From positions 1 to 64,000 of the forward strand of contig JAJECN010000023.1 in NCBI GenBank assembly GCA_022821965.1: a stretch of DNA of 64,000 nt, in the 5' to 3' direction. The notes beneath the pieces were generated by a model, which searched no databases, had not been told where the DNA came from, and saw only the letters and a program-made list of their open reading frames with translations. The translations under genes were made by a program, and so were the position numbers. Positions 35,663-45,038 of this stretch are shown here, one piece after another. Origin of the DNA: Candidatus Poribacteria bacterium (lineage in GTDB: Bacteria; Poribacteria; WGA-4E; WGA-3G). How positions within the stretch are numbered: the first letter of the stretch is position 1; the number at the start of each line of letters is the position of its first letter.

Positions 35663-36628
35663 TTATGGTGAAAATGTCGGTTGTTGGTCGAGGATATAAT
35701 TAATCGGGTTCACCCATTCCTCTTTTTTCGTGTCATAAACACCGTAGTGGAGATGCGAACCGGTGCTGCGTCCTGTGTTTCCAACGTAGCCGATAATCGT
35801 GCCGCGCATCACTTTGTCTCCAACTTTGAGGTTCTCCGCGTAACCTTGCAAATGCGCGTATAATGTTTTGAACTGGTCTCCTTCGTGGGTGATCTCGATT
35901 GTCTTTCCAAAATAACCTCTCGTTTCGATTGTCACTACTGTTCCATCAGCTGCAGCGACAACAGGAACGCCAGCACGGGTTTTGATGTCCAATCCTTGGT
36001 GAAATTCGCGCTTCTTCGTCAACGGGTGGGTCCGCCATCCAAACGGGGAGGAATACCAAAAATCGAATTTCTCCCCATTTTCCTGTTGAAGCTTCACTGG
36101 CAGAATGGAAGGGTATCCGTCAATTTGTTTTTCGGACGTGCTGGTATAGTTGTAGAGGGGTAGAATTTCTTCTTTCAAGATGCGAGGCGTTAGCGATTTC
36201 TGCATCTCGTCCTCATGAGTTGCGGCATCGGTAGTCGCTTCGGCATTTTCCTGTAGGTCAGCAGTTTGCTCCTCAGTTCCTTCGGATCCCCAAGGAGGAT
36301 TTCCGCCACCTTGCCCAAAAATCCCCAGAGCCTCTTGAATCGTTTTTGCCATGTGGCGAATATCTTTCATCTCCTCATTGATGATAGCGAGTTCCGATTC
36401 AATTTGTAGTTTTGCCTGCCTCAATTGTTGGATTTCCTCCTGATTTGCTTGTAGTTTCTCTTCAGCATTGATGCTTTGTCGTTGTTGGAAGAGTCCGTAA
36501 CCTATTCCACCAATCGCTGCGAGGCATACAATAAAAACGACGAGACAAAGAAAAAATACGCGCCCGCGACCAATCGTATGCTGGCGAACTGAATTTCCAC
36601 GAGATGACATAAGGATAATCGTGTACAT
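35663..36628 (-). CDS. M23-family peptidoglycan endopeptidase with coiled coil
   Basis: Membrane-anchored protein of 321 residues. One N-terminal transmembrane helix (VFFLCLVVFIVCLAAIGGIGYGL), then a periplasmic coiled coil (EEKLQANQEEIQQLRQAKLQIESELAIINEEM), a Gly/Glu-rich linker, and a C-terminal LytM domain. The zinc motif is seen in FHQGLDI (H-x3-D), and HLHYGVY carries the HxH pair. The arrangement resembles EnvC/NlpD activators or MepM-type hydrolases. The ribosome site AAAGGAGGT is near-perfect. Together with FtsZ-containing genes nearby, a cell-wall role is likely, but substrate bond is unknown. Confidence 0.9.
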   Translation of the reverse strand: MYTIILMSSRGNSVRQHTIGRGRVFFLCLVVFIVCLAAIGGIGYGLFQQRQSINAEEKLQANQEEIQQLRQAKLQIESELAIINEEMKDIRHMAKTIQEALGIFGQGGGNPPWGSEGTEEQTADLQENAEATTDAATHEDEMQKSLTPRILKEEILPLYNYTSTSEKQIDGYPSILPVKLQQENGEKFDFWYSSPFGWRTHPLTKKREFHQGLDIKTRAGVPVVAAADGTVVTIETRGYFGKTIEITHEGDQFKTLYAHLQGYAENLKVGDKVMRGTIIGYVGNTGRSTGSHLHYGVYDTKKEEWVNPINYILDQQPTFSP

Positions 36629-36768
36629 CCAATAAGACCTCCTTTGTAGTCTAAAGGTTTCTGAGGTATGCTAAAGTTATAATACCCAGATTAACAGTAA
36701 TCAGTGTTGTTTTTCCTATGGCTCATACGGGCGCCCTATTTTCGAGTGTTGGAAATATTCGGACTGCT

Positions 36769-36903
36769 TTACAGACGTGAAACAATCGCTGGCATTTTCC
36801 AAACAAGGATGATGATACCGCCAAGTAGAATGAGATACCATACAATCAGTACCCGGATGCGCGTTCTTTTGAAAATACGAGGACGAGGGCGTTTCAACTT
36901 CAT
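36769..36903 (-). CDS. 44-residue single-pass membrane protein
   Basis: Small frame of 44 codons: MKLKRPRPRIFKRTRIRVLI then a hydrophobic segment (VWYLILLGGIIILVW) and KMPAIVSRL. The strongly basic N-terminus and one helix indicate a membrane protein with the N-terminus inside. It starts 22 bases after the stop of the CBS-domain gene on the same strand, behind an AGAGAA-like ribosome site. It may be cotranscribed with that gene. No family recognised, and short frames can be chance. Confidence 0.45.
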   Translation of the reverse strand: MKLKRPRPRIFKRTRIRVLIVWYLILLGGIIILVWKMPAIVSRL

Positions 36904-36925
36904 GAGTTCTCTTTCTGTTTCTTCC

Positions 36926-37885
36926 TTATCGTCTTGTTCTTCTGGCAGGCTTTTTCAAAGCTCGAATCTGAGAGATGCCGTACTTAAAGGTTTCGTCTAT
37001 ATTAAATTCAAAATCTTCATATTCAACCTTCTCACCTTTTTGTGGCAATCGTCCGAGCAACATAAGGATAAAGCCGCCGAGGGTATCACACCGGTCTGAA
37101 GGGATTTGGGTCCCTAATGTTTTGTTGACATCAACAATTAACACGCGGGCATCAATGCGCCAGTCGTCTTTTCCGAGTTCTTCGATATGAGCGGTAGTTC
37201 GTTTGGGATTCGCCTTGATATCGCCTATGACCCGCTCTAAAACATCTATCAATTCTACGGCTCCAATACAACTTCCGTGCTCGTTAACCACAATCGCATA
37301 CGGTATCTCGGATTGCCGTAGGTCATCTAATAAATCCATGGCAGACTTCAAGGCAGGGACATAGTACACATCTCTGACAAATGGTGCTAAACCCTTCTCA
37401 TCTGGCTCACTTGTGAGCACCTCCATGCCATCAACTATGCCGAGCAGCCAATCAACGCGCTTCTCATAGATAGGGATGTAGCGATGGTTGGAAGTGCGAC
37501 AGAGATTGAGAACTTCAGAGGGCAGTGATTCTATTGTCAGTGGAACCATTTCTGACAATGGAGTCATCACTTCTTGTGCTGTTAGTGCTTTCAAGTTGAG
37601 AATTGCGCGTAAGAGTCGTGCCTCGTATTCGGGAAATACCTCAATATTCTCTAAGAGTAACCTCCCAAGTTGTCCGCGAGATAGAGTTGTCTTTCGTCCT
37701 AATTTTCTGAAAGGCCCCTTTTTCTCAGACGTATCTTCCTTTTCCTCGTAGACAACAAGTGCCTCAGGTTTAGCCAGTGCCACTTTCGTGCCACGTTGCT
37801 CTCTAACGACAGGCATGTGGCCGCTTTCCTCTTCTGGGGTATCTTTGGTAATCTCGTCCATAGTGATGACAGTATAGCCCTCCAT
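36926..37885 (-). CDS. CorC/HlyC-type CBS-domain protein (no membrane domain)
   Basis: Cytoplasmic protein of 319 residues with a tandem CBS pair (LTAQEVMTPLSEMVPLT, about residue 100, and a second at NHRYIPIYEKRVDWLLGIVDGMEVL) and a C-terminal CorC/HlyC domain (GGFILMLLGRLPQKGEKVEYEDFEF). Members of this family often regulate metal ion efflux. The N-terminal DUF21 transmembrane domain of CorB/HlyC relatives is absent. The first 70 residues are acidic and unconserved. A later ATG at 37861 is possible. A 44-residue membrane protein gene follows. Confidence 0.82.
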   Translation of the reverse strand: MEGYTVITMDEITKDTPEEESGHMPVVREQRGTKVALAKPEALVVYEEKEDTSEKKGPFRKLGRKTTLSRGQLGRLLLENIEVFPEYEARLLRAILNLKALTAQEVMTPLSEMVPLTIESLPSEVLNLCRTSNHRYIPIYEKRVDWLLGIVDGMEVLTSEPDEKGLAPFVRDVYYVPALKSAMDLLDDLRQSEIPYAIVVNEHGSCIGAVELIDVLERVIGDIKANPKRTTAHIEELGKDDWRIDARVLIVDVNKTLGTQIPSDRCDTLGGFILMLLGRLPQKGEKVEYEDFEFNIDETFKYGISQIRALKKPARRTRR

Positions 37886-37984
37886 AAGATTTGAAATTTC
37901 CGCTCAGTTTTTGAATGCTAAGGTTATTTCGTTCTCTCCCTATAAGGGCAAGCATCTGTGAACATTTGCCTGCTGCACTGAAGA

Positions 37985-38806
37985 CTATGTTTGGGCAACA
38001 AGCGTCAGTTCTGTTTTACCACCAAGTCCAGCAACAACTGGAAATGTTTTCTCGCCCGGCTTTCCGTCTCTCGGTACATATCGAACCTTCGGCGAGAAGT
38101 AGGCATACAACGCCGTATTCCGAGGGTTAGGGGTCGTATTCGGACCGGAGCCGTGTACCATCAGACTATGGAAGAATAGAGCACTTCCCGCAGAAAGTGG
38201 GACATCCATCTGTTGTTCCGCGACCTCTTTCTTGTCGGTGAGTTCAGCATCCTGCTCCCGCGCAATGTGTCCCCAAGACTGCATTCCCCACAAGTGGCTT
38301 CTCGGGATTACCTTGAAACAGCCGTTTTCTGGTGTCGCATCGTTGAGTGCGATGCTCACGGTAACGAGGTTCGGCGGTTCCATGGGCCAATATGCTGAGT
38401 CTTGATGTAGCCCATGCGAAGACCCGTGGAATGCTGGTTTGAACATCAGTGTGCTTCTAAAGAGTAACAGGTCTTCTTCACCAATGAGTTCTTGAACGAC
38501 CTCAATCAAGTTCGGATGCTGTGCAAGGTCCCGAAAGACTTCGGAGTACTGACGCGTATTTTCTGCTTTCCGGAGCACCGGCAACCTATCTCCTTGTGTT
38601 TCGTCTTTTGCATAGGGTTCACGTTGCACGTGCCGACGTGCGGTTTCTGCTTGCTCTTTTTCTATGTCGGGCTCCTGCCCTGCAGCAAACTGGTGCAAAC
38701 GATGGATCTCCGCTTGGCATGTTTCAATCTCTGCTGCCGATAATAGGTTCTCAACAACGAGATAGCCTTCCTTTTCAAAAAATGCTTTTCGCTCCTTCAA
38801 ATCCAT
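37985..38806 (-). CDS. Phytanoyl-CoA dioxygenase (PhyH) family protein
   Basis: Fe(II)/2-oxoglutarate-dependent dioxygenase of 273 residues from the ATG at 38806. It has the double-stranded beta-helix metal site: HQD in SHGLHQDSAYW (H-x-D) and the distal His in SLMVHGSGPNTTPNPRN, with the Arg of NPRNTALYAY as 2-oxoglutarate anchor. The ribosome site GGAGG lies six bases before this ATG; the ATG 12 bases upstream is less likely. It begins one base after the Nramp-like gene stop, so the two are cotranscribed. The substrate is unknown. Confidence 0.88.
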   Translation of the reverse strand: MDLKERKAFFEKEGYLVVENLLSAAEIETCQAEIHRLHQFAAGQEPDIEKEQAETARRHVQREPYAKDETQGDRLPVLRKAENTRQYSEVFRDLAQHPNLIEVVQELIGEEDLLLFRSTLMFKPAFHGSSHGLHQDSAYWPMEPPNLVTVSIALNDATPENGCFKVIPRSHLWGMQSWGHIAREQDAELTDKKEVAEQQMDVPLSAGSALFFHSLMVHGSGPNTTPNPRNTALYAYFSPKVRYVPRDGKPGEKTFPVVAGLGGKTELTLVAQT

Positions 38807-38807
38807 T

Positions 38808-40238
38808 TTAGCCTCCAATCAATTGTTTGGCTTCCCAGATGATACTTGAAATCGCGAATCCGATATAGACGCATGAAGCGATTATCATCATGAAGGTAGA
38901 AAGCCTTTTCGGTTTTGCGAAGTCAGGTAGAAAACGGTAGTTCATGTAAAGCGTAAGCGGCACGTAAATCGCCATAGCGAAACCGCCCATGTATGCCGCA
39001 TTAAAGAGAAACCCTAATTCACTGACGTTTAACTGCTCCATCACGAAGGTTATGACGCACCCGCCAACGATCCAGATACCTGCGATAAGGAGATACCACC
39101 AATTCAAATCCCGATTTTGAGCACCTTGGAAATTGGTATAAATAATATCAGAAATGGAACGCGATACACCGTCAACAAGTGCGAGTTGTGTTCCGAAAAG
39201 TGTCGCGACACCAACCAATAAAAAAATCTTTTGTCCCGCCACACCCCAGATTTCACCTAATATCTGTGCTTCATCGTAGATAAGTCTGCCTTGCTCAGGG
39301 ACAATTCCGTTTGGGTGTAAAACTGCAAGTGCCCCAAAAATAAAGAGCAAAATCGTAAGCGTGTTGAGTGCCCAAAAGAAGAGCATCTGGTCGCGTTTGA
39401 CATATTGCCACCACTCAGTGAAGCGTTTGCGATTTTCCTCTGTTACTTCAAAGAGAAAGCCTGTTGCAGGCACTTTCTCACTTCTGCCGCGAAGCGGATT
39501 CTGTAGCCCTGGCAATTGCGCCCCCATACCGATGTTTTTGTCGCGTAGATAGAACGTGTAAAAAAGATTTGCTGTCCCTCCAGCACCCGCGAAGACTAAT
39601 GCAATAAACAGTTGTTTCACGGACATCCCCGGTTCTTTGTAACCCACGTTTATCAAACCTGCACCGAGTTCTTTCCATGTATCCATCGAGCCGACCATGA
39701 TTGCAACTAAAATTAATCCAATGGTTACGATAGCGACTAACACTTCAACCGTGTTTTCGACAGATTGGTAGATCATTTTCGGTCCGAATAGGATGAGCGC
39801 GACCGCTGCGAACGTCACTATTGTCCAAAAGGTATCGGAACCCCAACCACCGGGTCCAAGCACAAGTGCTTTGAGGGCAAGTCCCGATGTCCGTGCCCAC
39901 CCCGGTGCTATCCAACCCACTACTGTGAGTAGAATGAACAAGGGTGCGAAGCCTCGCCAGATACGGCTGTACCCCGTATACACCGTTTCACCCGTTGCGA
40001 TCGTCCAGCGGCCGACTTCAAAGTTAATCCAAAGTTGGAGGAATACACCGAGGACAGCCGCCCAAATCATGCTTCCACCATATTCCGCAACGATGCGGGG
40101 CCAAATCACACTCTCACCTGCCCCAATCGACAACCCAACCAAGATAGCACCGGGTCCCGCAATTTTCCAAAAAGGTAACTGTTTTTCTGGTAATTCGACG
40201 ACTTTGAAATCGTCCAGCGGTTGATAAATTTTGGACAT
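38808..40238 (-). CDS. Nramp-related transporter without canonical metal-binding motifs
   Basis: Membrane protein of 476 residues with about eleven helices in the Nramp/LeuT fold. The helix 1 motif in metal transporters is DPGN, but here it reads GLSIGAGESV. The helix 6 motif MPH is also absent; the region reads VFAGAGGTANLFYTFYLRDKN. It probably carries something other than Mn2+/Fe2+ or uses different ligands. The gene has a GGAGGA ribosome site. It runs directly into the PhyH gene, so this could be an uptake system for a substrate of that dioxygenase. Inference only. Confidence 0.8.
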   Translation of the reverse strand: MSKIYQPLDDFKVVELPEKQLPFWKIAGPGAILVGLSIGAGESVIWPRIVAEYGGSMIWAAVLGVFLQLWINFEVGRWTIATGETVYTGYSRIWRGFAPLFILLTVVGWIAPGWARTSGLALKALVLGPGGWGSDTFWTIVTFAAVALILFGPKMIYQSVENTVEVLVAIVTIGLILVAIMVGSMDTWKELGAGLINVGYKEPGMSVKQLFIALVFAGAGGTANLFYTFYLRDKNIGMGAQLPGLQNPLRGRSEKVPATGFLFEVTEENRKRFTEWWQYVKRDQMLFFWALNTLTILLFIFGALAVLHPNGIVPEQGRLIYDEAQILGEIWGVAGQKIFLLVGVATLFGTQLALVDGVSRSISDIIYTNFQGAQNRDLNWWYLLIAGIWIVGGCVITFVMEQLNVSELGFLFNAAYMGGFAMAIYVPLTLYMNYRFLPDFAKPKRLSTFMMIIASCVYIGFAISSIIWEAKQLIGG

Positions 40239-40269
40239 GTGTCTTCCTCCGGTGCGTATGGTGTAATGC

Positions 40270-43218
40270 TTATATCATCGCTTCGCGTAACACCTCGATT
40301 GGATGCTTTGGTTGCACACCCGTTCCGTGTTCAAGTTGATGTCTACAAGAAAACCCAGCAGCACTAAGTGTGAAACTGTCCGGCGGTTTTTCACGGACAG
40401 CTCCGAAAAGCCGCAATTCGCCGATCTTCATGGACAGGTCGTAGTGAGCCTTTTCATATCCGAACGCTCCTGCCATCCCGCAACAACTCGAATCGATCAC
40501 TGTGACATTATGTTCTGCTGGTAAACTTAGCATTTTCACAGTCGGTTGGATACCGACGAGTGCCCGCTGATGGCAGTGTCCGTGCAGCAAGATGTCCCGC
40601 GGTTCTGCCGAAAATTCCGGCAGCAGTTTGTCTTCCTTTGTTAGTTGTGTAAAAAATTCTTCAAACGAATAGGTTGCCTCAGCAACGCGTTTCGCGTCAG
40701 CGGTCCCGATTAGCTCAACGTAATCGTCGGTAAGGGTAGAGGTACAACTCGGTTCGCATCCAACGATTGGAATTCCTTCATTAGCATAGTCCCGAAGCGC
40801 GTCAACGTTGTAAAGCGCGTTCTCAATGGCTCGGTCGAGCATTCCCTCTGATATGAGAGGACGTCCGCAACATCGCTTCTCAGGGAGCAACACCTCAAAG
40901 CCGCACGCTTCGAGCAGCTCCACTGCGGCTTTACCGATAGCCGGTTCACTGTAATTCATAAAGGTATCGGCAAAGAGTACAACCTTCTTATCTGATGTTC
41001 GTCGGAAATTACGCTTTCGGAACCACTGTTCATAGGTAGGACGTACGAAGGTTGGCATATCCCGCCGCCGGTCAACACCGACTAATTTCTCAGCGATCCA
41101 TTTGGAAAATCCATTGTTGACTGCCCAGTTAGAAAGAGGCGAAAACATTGAACCTAAAGGCGCGAGTGTGCCGATTTCACCGAACAACCGACGATGCAAG
41201 GGCAAGCCGTTTGCTTTATGATAGTGCGCGAGTACCTCGTATTTAATCTTCGCCATATCTACATTCGACGGGCACTCTGCCTTGCATGCTTTACATCCGA
41301 GGCACAAATCCAGGACTTCCTGAAGCCGCTCACTTGTGAGTTCGGTGTGTGGTAACGCCCCTGAAATAATAGAACGCAACGCGTTCGCGCGCCCACGTGT
41401 TGAGTGTTCCTCTTCGCGTGTGCCAATGAAGGATGGACACATCGTGCCAGTCAACGTCTTTCGACACGCACCGACACCGTTACACATTTCAATTGCTCTA
41501 CCGAATCCATCTTGACTGGAAAAATCGAAGTAGGTGTCAATTTTAATGGTGTTATAGTCTGTTCCAAAGCGGAGGTTTTCTGTCATCGGTGGGGCATCAA
41601 CGATTTTACCCGGGTTCATGATACCGGCTGGGTCAAACGCCTTTTTGACTTCGGTGAGTGCCTGATATATCTGCGGACCGAACATGCTCTCTATCCACTC
41701 ACTACGAACAAGCCCGTCGCCGTGTTCCCCACTCATCGCACCGTCCAATTCCATGAGCAGATCCCGGACTTCACGAGCGATATCGTGCATCTTTTGAATA
41801 TCAGTCTCGGATTTGAGGTTGACAATTGGGCGGTTGTGTAAGAGTCCAACGCTTGCATGCGCGTAGTAGGCGGCGGTGGTATCGTGTGCCGTAACAATCT
41901 CGTCAAATCGACGAACATATTCTGGCAGGTTTTCTATAGGGACAGCGGCATCTTCAACGAAACCTACCGGTTTGGCATCACCTTTCATACCCATCAACAA
42001 GCCAAGTCCGGCTTTCCGAGTCTCCCAGACGCGTGCTTTTTCTTCAGCCGTGAAACATCGCACGAACGCATAACCGAAACCTGTACGTCTCAATGTCTCT
42101 TCAAGTTTATCCAGGTGCGCCTCCAATTCCGCTTCGGTCTCGCCGTAAAATTCAACCGCGAGTAGTGCATCTGGTTCACCCTGTATGAAGGTGGTAAGCC
42201 GTGAAAATTCTAACGAATCTCGCGCCATATTAAGGATTGTCTTGTCTATGAGTTCTACAGCGGTGGGATTGCACTCTAAGATAGGTTGCATCGCTTCCAT
42301 AGAGGCAATGAGCGATTTGAAATGAACGACACACAGAGCCGTCAATTTGGGAATCGGAACGAGATTTATTGTTGCCTCAAGAGTCGTTGCGAGTGTTCCT
42401 TCGGAGCCAACAAGGATTTTCGTCAGGCTAAACGGATGATTTTCATCGCATCCATCGCGGCGATACGGGGTAACTTCTTTTGAACCGGCGTTCCGGATAA
42501 ACTCATCAAGGTTGTAACCTGCGACACGGCGTAAGATGCGTGGATAGCGTTTACGAATCTCTGTTTCGTTATCTGTACATATACGACAAAGTTCGCGATA
42601 GATGTTTGCCTCTAACGTGTCTCTTTGTTTTTTGGTCTCTAATTCTTCAAGCGAGATAGGCGAGGCGGTGATTTCATCAGCATTGGAGAGCACTAAGTCA
42701 AGTGCCATGACATGGTCGATAGTTTTGCCGTAAATGAGTGAATGCGAACCAGCGGAGTTATTTCCGATGGTGCCACCGACGTTTGCTCGACTGCTGGTGG
42801 CGACATCAGGGGCGTACATCAAGCCGTGTGGTTTCAACTTATGGTTCAACTCATCTAAGACAATGCCGGGCTGTACACGTGCCCAACGCTCAGCAACATT
42901 CACCTCAAGCAGTTGGTTCATGTATTTGGACATGTCTATCACGATTGCCTCACCGACACTCTGTCCTGCGAGGCTCGTGCCGCCGCCACGTGGAAGGATC
43001 GGGACGTTACGTTCTGACGCGATTTGCACTGTCTTAATAACGTCCTGACTGTCTTGCGGAATTACAACACCTATCGGTTGGACTTGGTAGAGGCTCGCGT
43101 CTGTGCTATAGAGTGCCTTAGAATACAGGTCAAAGCGCACCTCTCCTGCAAGATTATCTGATAATTGCTGTTCAAGTTCCGGTTCAGAAGTGTTCATATT
43201 TGCTATCCGAGAAACCAT
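40270..43218 (-). CDS. FAD-linked oxidase / Fe-S oxidoreductase fusion (GlcD-GlcF type)
   Basis: Flavoprotein of 982 residues joining two enzymes. The N-terminal part is a FAD_binding_4 oxidase with VPILPRGGGTSLAGQSVG (near residue 75) and a FAD-oxidase C-terminal domain with ANGEHGDGLVR-like GAMSGEHGDGL. The C-terminal part has 4Fe-4S motifs (CNGVGACRKTLTGTMCP, then CLGCKACKAECPSNVDM) and two CCG heterodisulfide-reductase-like domains (GCEPSC, SSCCGMAGAFGYEKAHYD). Such fusions oxidise 2-hydroxy acids such as D-lactate or glycolate and feed electrons into the respiratory chain. Substrate not determined. Start may be the second Met eight codons in. Confidence 0.9.
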   Translation of the reverse strand: MVSRIANMNTSEPELEQQLSDNLAGEVRFDLYSKALYSTDASLYQVQPIGVVIPQDSQDVIKTVQIASERNVPILPRGGGTSLAGQSVGEAIVIDMSKYMNQLLEVNVAERWARVQPGIVLDELNHKLKPHGLMYAPDVATSSRANVGGTIGNNSAGSHSLIYGKTIDHVMALDLVLSNADEITASPISLEELETKKQRDTLEANIYRELCRICTDNETEIRKRYPRILRRVAGYNLDEFIRNAGSKEVTPYRRDGCDENHPFSLTKILVGSEGTLATTLEATINLVPIPKLTALCVVHFKSLIASMEAMQPILECNPTAVELIDKTILNMARDSLEFSRLTTFIQGEPDALLAVEFYGETEAELEAHLDKLEETLRRTGFGYAFVRCFTAEEKARVWETRKAGLGLLMGMKGDAKPVGFVEDAAVPIENLPEYVRRFDEIVTAHDTTAAYYAHASVGLLHNRPIVNLKSETDIQKMHDIAREVRDLLMELDGAMSGEHGDGLVRSEWIESMFGPQIYQALTEVKKAFDPAGIMNPGKIVDAPPMTENLRFGTDYNTIKIDTYFDFSSQDGFGRAIEMCNGVGACRKTLTGTMCPSFIGTREEEHSTRGRANALRSIISGALPHTELTSERLQEVLDLCLGCKACKAECPSNVDMAKIKYEVLAHYHKANGLPLHRRLFGEIGTLAPLGSMFSPLSNWAVNNGFSKWIAEKLVGVDRRRDMPTFVRPTYEQWFRKRNFRRTSDKKVVLFADTFMNYSEPAIGKAAVELLEACGFEVLLPEKRCCGRPLISEGMLDRAIENALYNVDALRDYANEGIPIVGCEPSCTSTLTDDYVELIGTADAKRVAEATYSFEEFFTQLTKEDKLLPEFSAEPRDILLHGHCHQRALVGIQPTVKMLSLPAEHNVTVIDSSCCGMAGAFGYEKAHYDLSMKIGELRLFGAVREKPPDSFTLSAAGFSCRHQLEHGTGVQPKHPIEVLREAMI

Positions 43219-43261
43219 AGGTGTCGCGAGGAATTCTCGCTGTCACTGGGAATTAAAAAAT

Positions 43262-43290
43262 TTGACATTCCTATCTGTGTAAGGTATAAT
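43262..43290 (+). promoter_or_regulatory. sigma-70 promoter of tRNA-Leu
   Basis: Perfect TTGACA (43262-43267), 17-base spacer, perfect TATAAT (43285-43290), 13 bases before the tRNA. Confidence 0.9.
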
Positions 43291-43302
43291 TAATCACGTA
43301 AT

Positions 43303-43384
43303 GCCCCCGTGGTGGAATTTGGTATACACAGCAGGTTGAGGGCTTGTGCCTAACGGCATACTGGTTCGAGTCCAGTCGGGGGCA
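43303..43384 (+). tRNA. tRNA-Leu (anticodon GAG)
   Basis: 82-base tRNA gene with a 7-bp acceptor stem GCCCCCG/CGGGGGC, anticodon loop TTGAGGG giving GAG, a long variable arm as in class II tRNAs, and T-loop GGTTCGAGTCC. Discriminator A at 43384. CCA is not encoded. Decodes CUY leucine codons. Confidence 0.95.
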
Positions 43385-43415
43385 TCTTTCTTTTATAAGG
43401 TCTTCAAACACCACT

Positions 43416-44567
43416 CTACGAAGCCTCTTCAAGCAATTCCTGATATACCTGATACGTCTGTTCCGCAATTGTCTCCCACGTAAAATCTTTAATGCGAGCA
43501 AACCCACGCTCGACCAGATTGTTCCGCAGAGATACATCGTGCGTGATGCGATATATCTGTTCTGCTAAAGCGTCCATATCGCCTTCAGGAAAAACAAGTC
43601 CCGCGTCCCTAATTACGTGTGGAATTTCACCAGAATCCGAACCGATAACGGGTACTTCGCACGCCATTCCCTCAATAAGGACCCTACCGAAGAATTCAAC
43701 CCATCCTGCTGTCGTTCGGGACGGTAGGACGAGTGTGTCCATACAGTTAATATAGGCGGCTACCTCTTCAGGAGGCACCGCATCTATCCACACAATCTGT
43801 TCAGCAATTCCGAGGGTTTCAGCAGTTTTTTGAAAACCCGGTTTATCTTCACCTTGTCCGACGATTAAGAGTCTATATGGACGGGTTGCATCGTGATTTA
43901 CGAGGTGCGCTACAGCCTCAAGAAGTGTGTCTATTCCTTTCATCTGAAGCAGCCTACCGACATAACCGATGACGTAGCAATCATTGAGTCGCAATGAATT
44001 TTTCAATTCACGGACATCCATCTTATAGAAATGGCGCACGTCAACCCCATTTGGAAACGGTGTCTGTTGTCCAGTGTATCCTCGCTCAGTTAGAATTTCG
44101 CCAGCATTGGTGCTCAGTGGAAAAGCTCTATCTGTTTCTCGAAAGACCCAGCGTTCGATCCAGACAGGTAGAGCACCAAATCGCTGTTTGCTTGGTATAC
44201 TGAGTGACGTGCGAAAAATAAAACGGCTCCTCGGACAATACTTCCGTTTCAACCAAACCGTCTGTAACGCGTTGAGGCTCCATGCTTCCTCTTCGAGGTG
44301 GATGATATCGGGTTGGAAATCCTTGAAATGGGACTTCACGCCTCGGCGATAGTAGAAACGGCTACCATACCCTGAGAATCGGATTGGACAGGGAAATTCT
44401 TCACACGGCGTGTCCAATTCCGGTTCAAAAACAATATGCTGAAAACTTTCATACCAACGCGCAGGCATCACGACCCGCAGCGTGACATCCGGACGCTCCG
44501 CGATGAGTGCGAACTTTCGTCGGTACGGTTTCATGATATAAGAATGAGAAAGGACTAAGACACGCAC
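43416..44567 (-). CDS. Glycosyltransferase family 4 protein
   Basis: GT-B fold glycosyltransferase of 383 residues. The C-terminal half carries the retaining GT4 features: IGYVGRLLQMKGIDTLLEA (nucleotide-sugar loop), GQGEDKPGF, and VEFFGRVLIEGMACEVPVIGSDSGEIPHVI with the E-x7-E motif. Starts at GTG. It probably transfers a sugar during cell-surface polysaccharide synthesis. No polymer genes are nearby. Confidence 0.9.
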   Translation of the reverse strand: MRVLVLSHSYIMKPYRRKFALIAERPDVTLRVVMPARWYESFQHIVFEPELDTPCEEFPCPIRFSGYGSRFYYRRGVKSHFKDFQPDIIHLEEEAWSLNALQTVWLKRKYCPRSRFIFRTSLSIPSKQRFGALPVWIERWVFRETDRAFPLSTNAGEILTERGYTGQQTPFPNGVDVRHFYKMDVRELKNSLRLNDCYVIGYVGRLLQMKGIDTLLEAVAHLVNHDATRPYRLLIVGQGEDKPGFQKTAETLGIAEQIVWIDAVPPEEVAAYINCMDTLVLPSRTTAGWVEFFGRVLIEGMACEVPVIGSDSGEIPHVIRDAGLVFPEGDMDALAEQIYRITHDVSLRNNLVERGFARIKDFTWETIAEQTYQVYQELLEEAS

Positions 44568-44618
44568 AGGTGTTAGTTATCTTTATTTTACTCAGAACGT
44601 CCAAAGTTTGATGCTTTA

Positions 44619-45011
44619 CTACACCTCAGAGTCGTCTTCTCTTTGCTCGGAAGGTGCTACATTCGGTGCCTCACTCTGCGCTGTAAAGGCGATTTCATCA
44701 TCAGTGTCTGTATCTGTTGCGCTTTCATTTGATGCAGCGAGGACATCCATCAAGCTTTCAAGTCGTTCCCGAACATCTGCTCGTTCTTGGGAAGTGGTTG
44801 ACCGTTCTAAGTCGAGTTCCCCCTCAAGATCACTATTGCGGTTTTCAAGTTCTTGAATCTGGGCATCGCGCTGTAGTACATCACTGTTAAGCCTTGCAAT
44901 TTCAGCCTCAAGATCCAATTTCTCTGCTCTCAACTGTTGAACAGTTGAAATCGCAAGTTCTACATGCTCCTCAAGAAGCGATACAATACTTTGTTCAAAC
45001 GATTCAGACAT
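44619..45011 (-). CDS. Coiled-coil protein, ZapB-like
   Basis: Cytoplasmic protein of 130 residues. Residues about 8-90 form one long coiled coil with heptads, rich in Leu/Glu/Arg (LLEEHVELAISTVQQLRAEKL through QELENRNSDLEGELD). The C-terminal tail from about residue 95 is acidic and disordered. The arrangement resembles cell-division factor ZapB or similar coiled-coil spacers, but no family is certain. It lies between the glycosylase and glycosyltransferase genes. Function unknown. Confidence 0.6.
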   Translation of the reverse strand: MSESFEQSIVSLLEEHVELAISTVQQLRAEKLDLEAEIARLNSDVLQRDAQIQELENRNSDLEGELDLERSTTSQERADVRERLESLMDVLAASNESATDTDTDDEIAFTAQSEAPNVAPSEQREDDSEV

Positions 45012-45038
45012 GCTAATTCCTCCAAGATGGTTTGTTTA

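Noticed and set aside
43271-43537. Reverse reading frame of 88 codons across tRNA-Leu
   Set aside because: It lies on top of a certain tRNA gene and the end of the glycosyltransferase gene.
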